Part shown: piece after piece, positions 56,163-64,000 of the stretch
How positions within the stretch are numbered: the first letter of the stretch is position 1
How the letters are laid out: every line of letters starts with the position of its first letter
NCBI GenBank assembly: GCA_017654935.2
Contig: CM065711.1
Coordinates: 37,138,575 to 37,202,574, forward strand
Direction: 5' to 3'
Length of the DNA stretch: 64,000 nt
Source of the DNA: Phymorhynchus buccinoides
Lineage: Eukaryota > Mollusca > Gastropoda > Neogastropoda > Raphitomidae
Translations under genes and position numbers: made by a program
Notes under the pieces: model-generated
Databases searched by the model: none
The model's input: only the letters and a program-made list of their open reading frames with translations
Told to the model about the DNA's origin: nothing

Positions 56163-57410
56163 CCTAACCTCTCCAAACATCTAGAAAAGCATTTAAGACG
56201 TAACCTTCAGACATACTTTACCACACATGATCTGTTCCATTGTAACCAAAGTGGCTTTAGAGAAACCCATTCCTGCCAAACAGTACTCACTAATCTAATC
56301 GAACAGTGGCATTCCCATATTAACAATGACCTTCTCTCCGGTGCCATTCTCGTCGACTTTGCTAAGGCCTTTGATGTTATTGATCATGGCCTTCTATTTT
56401 AAAAAAAACTATCATTGTATGGTTTAACCCAAGATTCTATCGCCCTCGTTTCGTCCTTTCTATCTGACAGACGACAAACAGTCTCCAAAGATACTATTAC
56501 ATCTTCATTTCAATCAGTCAATTATGGAGTTCCCCAAGGCTCTGTCTTAGGACCTATTCTCTTCACCGTTTATGTAAATGACCTCCCCCTTCATCTTACT
56601 TCATCGTGTGAGCTTTTTGAAGACAACACGACAGTGTATAAAATGGCTATAATGCTGATTCAATCTGTTCTGGATTGCAGAGTGACATTAATAATCTAGT
56701 TGACTGGACAGAGCAAAATCATATGGCCTTACACCCAAAAAAATCTAAATTCATGTTAATCACAACAAGACAAAAGAGGCAAAACTTTAAAAATCAATTA
56801 AGAACACCGACTATCTATGAAAAGTCTCTAGAAGAAGTAACTTCACACACATTACTCGGCGTATACATTGACAACAACTTATCCTGGTCAAAACACATGG
56901 AAATACTGTCCAAGAAAATTTCAAAAAAAGTATATCAGCTCAATAGAATTAAACACTTTTTTTTAGATCAACATACGCGTAAACGTTTTTTCCATGCTTA
57001 TATCCAACCTGATATTGATTATGCATCAACATGTTGGGATTCAGCTAGTAAAAACACACTCAAACATGTTGAAAGATTATATAAACGTTCTCTTAAACTC
57101 ATACTCCTTAAATCGTCCTCCCTAGAAACCAATGACTATAAAGAACTTAACATTCTACCATTTGATTTGAAATGCCTACTAAACAAAGGTACCCTTATGT
57201 ACAAGATCATAAATAAGTTAGCACCAAAATATCTTATTACTAAATTTAAAGTCCATACAATTCGAAGCAAAACCAAAGTATAGAATGCTCCGCCCCAGAA
57301 CAGATCTATGTAAATCATCCCTTTACATTCTCAGGTGGTACATTGTGGAACGAGCCAGGACAAATGCTTTCCCAGTGTTGAAGTCATAGATTTTCACAAA
57401 GGATTAACGT
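56163..57410 (+). pseudogene. Decayed LINE reverse transcriptase (copy 2, less damaged)
   Basis: Same RT blocks as 8983-10640: ILVDFAKAFDVIDHG, NYGVPQGSVLGPILFTVYVN, the defective FEDN box, then a 202-codon open C-terminal frame (56675-57283) with HPKKSKFMLITTR, LLGVYIDNNLSWSKHMEI, YIQPDIDYASTCW and KIINKLAPKYL. It lacks the two MITEs and several deletions of copy 1. No endonuclease upstream and frame breaks near 56400 and 56700, so non-functional. Confidence 0.88.
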
Positions 57411-57416
57411 GATTAA

Positions 57417-58883
57417 TACTGGTATAATACCGGTACGGACATCCATACCGGTACACAGCTCTATTTAGAATGACAACCAGGGCCAGTCTCAAGCGGCAAC
57501 AATGCAGCAATAGGTGAACATGAACAGGCAAATGGGTTTGAAAAACTTCAGTCAAAATAACACATGCTAATAGAGGCTGTTATCCGCATTGAAGCTTCGC
57601 AAACTCGCCTCAACTCTACGGTTGACGATCGTCTCCAGCAACTGAATGACAAAATAAGTGACAAATGTGTCTATTTGGACCACAAACATGACATTCTGCA
57701 AAATAACATCGACGATCTCGCACATAGGTTTGACCGATTAGAAGCAGAAAATGTTACGAAGCAGGATGAGTGAACTAGAGGAAACATTAGACTCGGGTCT
57801 TCTTCTTTCTTCTTTGCTGTGCATGGCCACAATCATCACGTTCATTATTTTGCCACGGAACCAAGGGAGGCTCAAACCACTCTTGCCGGAAGAAAGGGCC
57901 TTCAAGTATGGCCAGAGAATAAAAATATTGAGAGAGAGAGAACCAAACTCAAAAATATTTTAATGTCAGACCTCCGGCCTATAACATTGAGGGTGCGCAT
58001 ATACACACATAATGTAATAAATGAAAACAGGACAAATGTGAATATTTTTGAGAGAGAGAGAGAGAGAGAGAGAGAAGGAGAGAGAGAGAGAGAGAGAGAT
58101 GAGAGGAGAGAGGTGACGGAGGGAGAGAGAGAGAGAGGGGGGGGGGGAGGGAAGCTGGTTGTCAGATGGTTAGTCCGGGGGCGGGGTGGCCAAAGCAGAT
58201 GCTCCCCGCCACCCTGGGCTGTGAAACACCTCTGGGTTTTTTGCTTCCACTGCTGCTATGGTAGTTCATTCCACTCCTTTATTGTTCTGGGGGGAAATGC
58301 GCTCTGGCATATTGAGTTCGGCACTGGGGGACAAGGAGCTGTTGGGGGTGACCTCTACGTTGTCGTTGTGACTGAGGTACCAGCTTGCTCCTGCTGATAC
58401 TCACCATGCCACTGAGGGTGAAAACAGAAGCAGAAGCCTGCTGTTTGGGGGTATTCCTATGAAGGCTCAGGAAATCTGGGAAGAATGTGAGAGTCTCGTA
58501 TTAGATATAAAAAACAAACAACTAGACATTAAAGAAAATATCTGCATTGAGCGTGCCGAAAGCCGTGTCCAATGATTCAAGCAGAAGCAGTTGGTGCGTA
58601 GTGGATGTAAACTCCTGAAAGAAAGTGACATTTACGTTCATGAGGACTTTTCTAAGCCAGTTCAACGCAAGCGTCAATGACTCTTTCCTTCACAGAAGAC
58701 TTTAAGAAATGACGGTGTCAAGGCAAACATGAAGTTTGATAGACTCGTTACAGATCAAGGAATTATGGGTTTAGCTTGAAAGACAACACAATTATCAAAC
58801 TAAAATCACAACAAGAACAATCCGATCAGCATTTCCCGTACGGTGCAACTGGACACAGCACCGCATTCTCAGGGACAACGCGA
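57417..58883 (+). pseudogene. LINE ORF1-like remnant (copy 2)
   Basis: Coiled-coil frame at 57564-57773 identical in protein to copy 1. RRM-type blocks occur at 58416-58790, with the same 560-bp insertion and GA tract (58051-58148). The insertion keeps more sequence than in copy 1 (AGACCTCCGGCCTATAACAT is missing there). Confidence 0.7.
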
Positions 58884-59280
58884 TGGTGACCCATGGTGGC
58901 ACAGTGGTAGCGCGTTCGCTTCGTGTCAAGTAAACCCGAGTTCGAACCTGGGTACAGGGGATTTTTCCACTCACTTTGCACCAGGCTTTGCGGTCTGAAC
59001 GTGGAGTCTTTCGGATGACACGATAAACCGAGGTCCCGTGTGCTCATGCACTTAGCACACGCTAAACCCAGTGGCAACAAAAAAAGTTGTCATTTGGTCA
59101 GAATTGACCCCCTCCCTTCCTTCCTCATCAGTCACGCAAAAATCCCATGCAAAAATATAAAAAATATTTTAAAATATGTGGCACGCCTCTGGCTGCGACG
59201 CGCTCTCCAGGTGGGAGCAACCCGAATTTCACAGAGAGACGCCTCTGTGACTATAATGTACCTAACCTAATCTAACCTAA
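58884..59280 (+). mobile_element. tRNA-headed SINE (copy 2)
   Basis: Counterpart of 12056-12452, with GGTGGCACAGTGGTAGCGCG and GAGTTCGAACCTGGG boxes and the ACCTAACCTAATC tail. Confidence 0.85.
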
Positions 59281-59574
59281 CCCCAAAATGGAAGAACACA
59301 ACCGCCTGCTGACAAGCTGCCCTCGCCTTTGTCTGCCAGTCGACAGCTTCACAGAAGGGAGGTGAATCAACAACCTGCTATTTCCTCCGAAGTCGGAGTG
59401 TGGCTGCCCATGTGGCGGGGTAATAAAAAACGGTCACACACACGTAATGTTCTCATACCTAGCTGATGCGTTTGTACCATAGTGTTCAAGTGCTTCGGCT
59501 GATGGGATGATCCCTGGAGTCGTTTAGCCAGGGTACGACAACAACAACAACCTGCTATTGGAAAGTCTGCTTCG

Positions 59575-59605
<31 letters not shown>

Positions 59606-59621
59606 TCCTTACAAATCCAGG
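59281..59621 (+). other. ORF1-like downstream segment and poly-C tract (copy 2)
   Basis: Counterpart of 12453-12787. It keeps GTAATGTTCTCAT, which copy 1 lost. C-run at 59574-59602. Confidence 0.55.
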
Positions 59622-62600
59622 ATGAAAGCGTCACTGTCCTTAGTGGGGAGAAGGCGTTCTCTTCTTCTATCTCTACCAGAGGCCCACAGCCTGGAGATGA
59701 AAGGAGCCAGCCCTCTGGTGGGGAGAGGTCCTCCTCCATCTCTACCAGAGGCCCACAGCCTGGAGATGAAAGGAACCAGCCCTCTGGTGGGGAGAGGTCC
59801 TCCTCCATCTCTACCAGAGGCCCACAGCCTGGAGATGAAAGGAACCAGCCCTCTGGTGGGGAGAGGTCCTCCTCCATCTCTACCAGAGGCCCACAGCCTG
59901 GAGATGAAAGGAACCAGCCCTCTGGTGGGGAGAGGTCCTCCTCCATCTCTACCAGAGGCCCACAGCCTGGAGATGAAAGGAGCCAGCCCTCTGGTGGGGA
60001 GAGGTACTCCTCCATCTCTACCAGAGGCCCACAGCCTGGAGATGAAAGGAACCAGCCCTCTGGTGGGGAGAGGTCCTCCTCCATCTCTACCAGAGGCCCA
60101 CAGCCTGGAGATGAAAGGAACCAGCCCTCTGGTGGGGAGAGGTCCTCCTCCATCTCTACCAGAGGCCCACAGCCTGGAGATGAAAGCAACCAGCCCTCTG
60201 GTGGGGAGAGGTCCTCCTCCATCTCTACCAGAGGCCCACAGCCTGGAGATGAAAGGAACCAGCCCTCTGGTGGGGAGAGGTCCTCCTCCATCTCTACCAG
60301 AGGCCCACAGCCTGGAGATGAAAGGAACCAGCCCTCTGGTGGGGAGAGGTCCTCCTCCATCTCTACCAGAGGCCCACAGCCTGGAGATGAAAGGAACCAG
60401 CCCTCTGGTGGGGAGAGGTCCTCCTCTATCTCTACCAGAGGCCCACAGCCTGGAGATGAAAGGAGCCAGCCCTCTGGTGGGGAGAGGTCCTCCTCTATCT
60501 CTACCAGAGGCCCACAGCCTGGAGATGAAAGGAACCAGCCCTCTGGTGGGGAGAGGTCCTCCTCCATCTCTACCAGAGGCCCACAGCCTGGAGATGAAAG
60601 GAACCAGCCCTCTGGTGGGGAGAGGTCCTCCTCCATCTCTACCAGAGGCCCACAGCCTGGAGATGAAAGGAACCAGCCCTCTGGTGGGGAGAGGTCCTCC
60701 TCCATCTCTACCAGAGGCCCACAGCCTGGAGATGAAAGCAACCAGCCCTCTGGTGGGGAGAGGTCCTCCTCCATCTCTACCAGAGGCCCACAGCCTGGAG
60801 ATGAAAGGAACCAGCCCTCTGGTGGGGAGAGGTCCTCCTCCATCTCTACCAGAGGCCCACAGCCTGGAGATGAAAGGAACCAGCCCTCTGGTGGGGAGAG
60901 GTCCTCCTCCATCTCTACCAGAGGCCCACAGCCTGGAGATGAAAGGAACCAGCCCTCTGGTGGGGAGAGGTCCTCCTCCATCTCTACCAGAGGCCCACAG
61001 CCTGGAGATGAAAGGAACCAGCCCTCTGGTGGGGAGAGGTCCTCCTCCATCTCTACCAGAGGCCCACAGCCTGGAGATGAAAGGAACCAGCCCTCTGGTG
61101 GGGAGAGGTCCTCCTCTATCTCTACCAGAGGCCCACAGCCTGGACATGTAAGGAGCCAGCCCTCTGGTGGGGAGAGGTCCTCCTCCATCTCTACCAGAGG
61201 CCCACAGCCTGGAGATGAAAGGAACCAGCCCTCTGGTGGGGAGAGGTCCTCCTCCATCTCTACCAGAGGCCCACAGCCTGGAGATGAAAGGAACCAGCCC
61301 TCTGGTGGGGAGAGGTCCTCCTCCATCTCTACCAGAGGCCCACAGCCTGGAGATGAAAGGAACCAGCCCTCTGGTGGGGAGAGGTCCTCCTCCATCTCTA
61401 CCAGAGGCCCACAGCCTGGAGATGAAAGGAACAGCCCTCTGGTGGGGAGAGGTCCTCCTCCATCTCTACCAGAGGCCCACAGCCTGGAGATGAAAGGAGC
61501 CAGCCCTCTGGTGGGGAGAGGTCCTCCTCCATCTCTACCAGAGGCCCACAGCCTGGAGATGAAAGGAACCAGCCCTCTGGTGGGGAGAGGTCCTCCTCCA
61601 TCTCTACCAGAGGCCCACAGCCTGGAGATGAAAGCAACCAGCCCTCTGGTGGGGAGAGGTCCTCCTCCATCTCTACCAGAGGCCCACAGCCTGGAGATGA
61701 AAGGAACCAGCCCTCTGGTGGGGAGAGGTCCTCCTCCATCTCTACCAGAGGCCCACAGCCTGGAGATGAAAGGAACCAGCCCTCTGGTGGGGAGAGGTCC
61801 TCCTCCATCTCTACCAGAGGCCCACAGCCTGGAGATGAAAGGAGCCAGCCCTCTGGTGGGGAGAGGTACTCCTCCATCTCTACCAGAGGCCCACAGCCTG
61901 GAGATGAAAGGAACCAGCCCTCTGGTGGGGAGAGGTCCTCCTCCATCTCTACCAGAGGCCCACAGCCTGGAGATGAAAGGAACCTCTGGTGGGGAGAGGT
62001 CCTCCTCCATCTCTACCAGAGGCCCACAGCCTGGAGATGAAAGCAACCAGCCCTCTGGTGGGGAGAGGTCCTCCTCCATCTCTACCAGAGGCACACAGCC
62101 TGGAGATGAAAGGAACCAGCCCTCTGGTGGGGAGAGGTCCTCCTCCATCTCTACCAGAGGCCCACAGCCTGGAGATGAAAGGAACCAGCCCTCTGGTGGG
62201 GAGAGGTCCTCCTCCATCTCTACCAGAGGCCCACAGCCTGGAGATGAAAGGAACCAGCCCTCTGGTGGGGAGAGGTCCTCCTCCATCTCTACCAGAGGCC
62301 CACAGCCTGGAGATGAAAGGAACCAGCCCTCTGGTGGGGAGAGGTCCTCCTCCATCTCTACCAGAGGCCCACAGCCTGGAGATGAAAGGAACCAGCCCTC
62401 TGGTGGGGAGAGGTCCTCCTCCATCTCTACCAGAGGCCCACAGCCTGGAGATGAAAGCAACCAGCCCTCTGGTGGGGAGAGGTCCTCCTCCATCTCTACC
62501 AGAGGCCCACAGCCTGGAGATGAAAGGAACCAGCCCTCTGGTGGGGAGAGGTCCTCCTCCATCTCTACCAGAGGCCCACAGCCTGGAGATGAAAGGAACC

Positions 62601-64000
62601 AGCCCTCTGGTGGGGAGAGGTCCTCCTCCATCTCTACCAGAGGCCCACAGCCTGGAGATGAAAGGAACCAGCCCTCTGGTGGGGAGAGGTCCTCCTCCAT
62701 CTCTACCAGAGGCCCACAGCCTGGAGATGAAAGGAAGCAGCCCTCTGGTGGGGAGAGGTCCTCCTCCATCTCTACCAGAGCCCACAGCCTGGAGATGAAA
62801 GGAACCAGCCCTCCATCTCTACCAGAGGCCCACAGCCTGGAGATGAAAGGAACCAGCCCCTCCATGGTGGGGAGAGGTCCTCCTCCATCTCTACCAGAGG
62901 CCCACAGCCTGGACATGTAAGGAGCCAGCCCTCTGGTGGGGAGAGGTCCTCCTCCATCTCTACCAGAGGCCCACAGCCTGGAGATGAAAGGAACCAGCCC
63001 TCTGGTGGGGAGAGGTCCTCCTCCATCTCTACCAGAGGCCCACAGCCTGGAGATGAAAGGAACCAGCCCTCTGGTGGGGAGAGGTCCTCCTCCATCTCTA
63101 CCAGAGGCCCACAGCCTGGAGATGAAAGGAACCAGCCCTCTGGTGGGGAGAGGTCCTCCTCCATCTCTACCAGAGGCCCACAGCCTGGAGATGAAAGGAA
63201 CCAGCCCTCTGGTGGGGAGAGGTCCTCCTCCATCTCTACCAGAGGCCCACAGCCTGGAGATGAAAGGAGCCAGCCCTCTGGTGGGGAGAGGTCCTCCTCC
63301 ATCTCTACCAGAGGCCCACAGCCTGGAGATGAAAGGAACCAGCCCTCTGGTGGGGAGAGGTCCTCCTCCATCTCTACCAGAGGCCCACAGCCTGGAGATG
63401 AAAGGAACCAGCCCTCTGGTGGGGAGAGGTCCTCCTCCATCTCTACCAGAGGCCCACAGCCTGGAGATGAAAGGAACCAGCCCTCTGGTGGGGAGAGGTC
63501 CTCCTCCATCTCTACCAGAGGCCCACAGCCTGGAGATGAAAGGAACCAGCCCTCTGGTGGGGAGAGGTCCTCCTCCATCTCTACCAGAGGCCCACAGCCT
63601 GGAGATGAAAGGAGCCAGCCCTCTGGTGGGGAGAGGTACTCCTCCATCTCTACCAGAGGCCCACAGCCTGGAGATGAAAGGAACCAGCCCTCTGGAGGGG
63701 AGAGGTCCTACTCCACCTCTACCAGAGGCCCACAGCCTGGAGATGAAAGGAACCTCTGGTGGGGAGAGGTCCTCCTCCATCTCTACCAGAGGCCCACAGC
63801 CTGGAGATGAAAGCAACCAGCCCTCTGGTGGGGAGAGGTCCTCCTCCATCTCTACCAGAGGCACACAGCCTGGAGATGAAAGGAACCAGCCCTCTGGTGG
63901 GGAGAGGTCCTCCTCCATCTCTACCAGAGGCCCACAGCCTGGAGATGAAAGGAACCAGCCCTCTGGTGGGGAGAGGTCCTCCTCCATCTCTACCAGAGGC
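59622..64000 (+). repeat. 69-bp minisatellite, at least 63 units, with a 1.77-kb higher-order period (copy 2)
   Basis: Same unit as 12788-14400, running past the window end. Rare variants recur in the same order about 1770 bp apart: GACATGTAAGG at 61143 and 62912, GGTACTCC at 61865 and 63635, the shortened AACCTCTGG unit at 61981 and 63751, and GCACACAGCC at 62091 and 63861. Blocks of about 26 units were therefore duplicated as wholes. Irregular units lie at 62775-62870. Open frames above 1000 codons on both strands are a by-product of the 3 x 23 unit. Confidence 0.97.

Noticed and set aside
59524..63987. Very long minus-strand open frame (1487 codons) and plus-strand frames of 1120, 588 and 509 codons over the minisatellite
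   Set aside because: The 69-bp unit is a multiple of three and lacks stops in most frames, so long frames arise on both strands automatically. No domain, no non-repeat body, and frame switches occur wherever a unit has an indel.

Overview
The window looks like nuclear DNA of a gastropod mollusc. The only convincing host gene is a GRL101-type receptor: CUB, LDL-receptor class A, C-type lectin and leucine-rich modules fused to a rhodopsin-type seven-helix domain. This architecture is known from Lymnaea stagnalis GRL101 and its lophotrochozoan relatives. Almost everything else is decayed non-LTR retrotransposons, tRNA-derived SINEs, foldback/MITE elements and very long CA, GA and G/C tracts, as is common in marine snail genomes. 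A run of exactly 500 N (18567-19066) marks a scaffold gap.

Layout. Positions 1-14400 and 47194-64000 are two direct copies of one segment, about 47.2 kb apart. In order, each holds a TIR element, a foldback with telomere-like TTAGGG repeats, the receptor on the minus strand, CA/GA arrays, a SINE, a decayed reverse transcriptase, and a LINE-ORF1-like region. The ORF1-like region is interrupted by a tRNA-headed SINE and by a 69-bp minisatellite. Copy 1 has about 23 minisatellite units. Copy 2 has at least 63 and runs off the window. Between the copies (14.4-47.2 kb) I see no host gene, only nested mobile elements. These include a third, minisatellite-free copy of the ORF1-like element (19.77-21.35 kb), LINE fragments of several lineages on both strands, a mariner transposase remnant split by a piggyBac-type MITE, a Jockey-like CCHC gag plus RT remnant, several foldbacks, a tRNA-like sequence and a possible Helitron end.

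The copies have not diverged evenly. I count three substitutions in the 3.93-kb receptor exon, but about 2% in the LINE about 2 kb away, two MITEs present only in copy 1, and a large difference in minisatellite length. Either a recent tandem receptor duplication (perhaps homogenised by gene conversion) or two haplotypes wrongly joined in one scaffold would fit. The sequence alone does not decide. The very long open frames over the minisatellite, on both strands, follow from a stop-poor unit divisible by three and should not be read as proteins.

No bacterial-type system, CRISPR array or operon is present. Element boundaries are good to a few bases where a target-site duplication or empty site is cited, and to tens of bases elsewhere.
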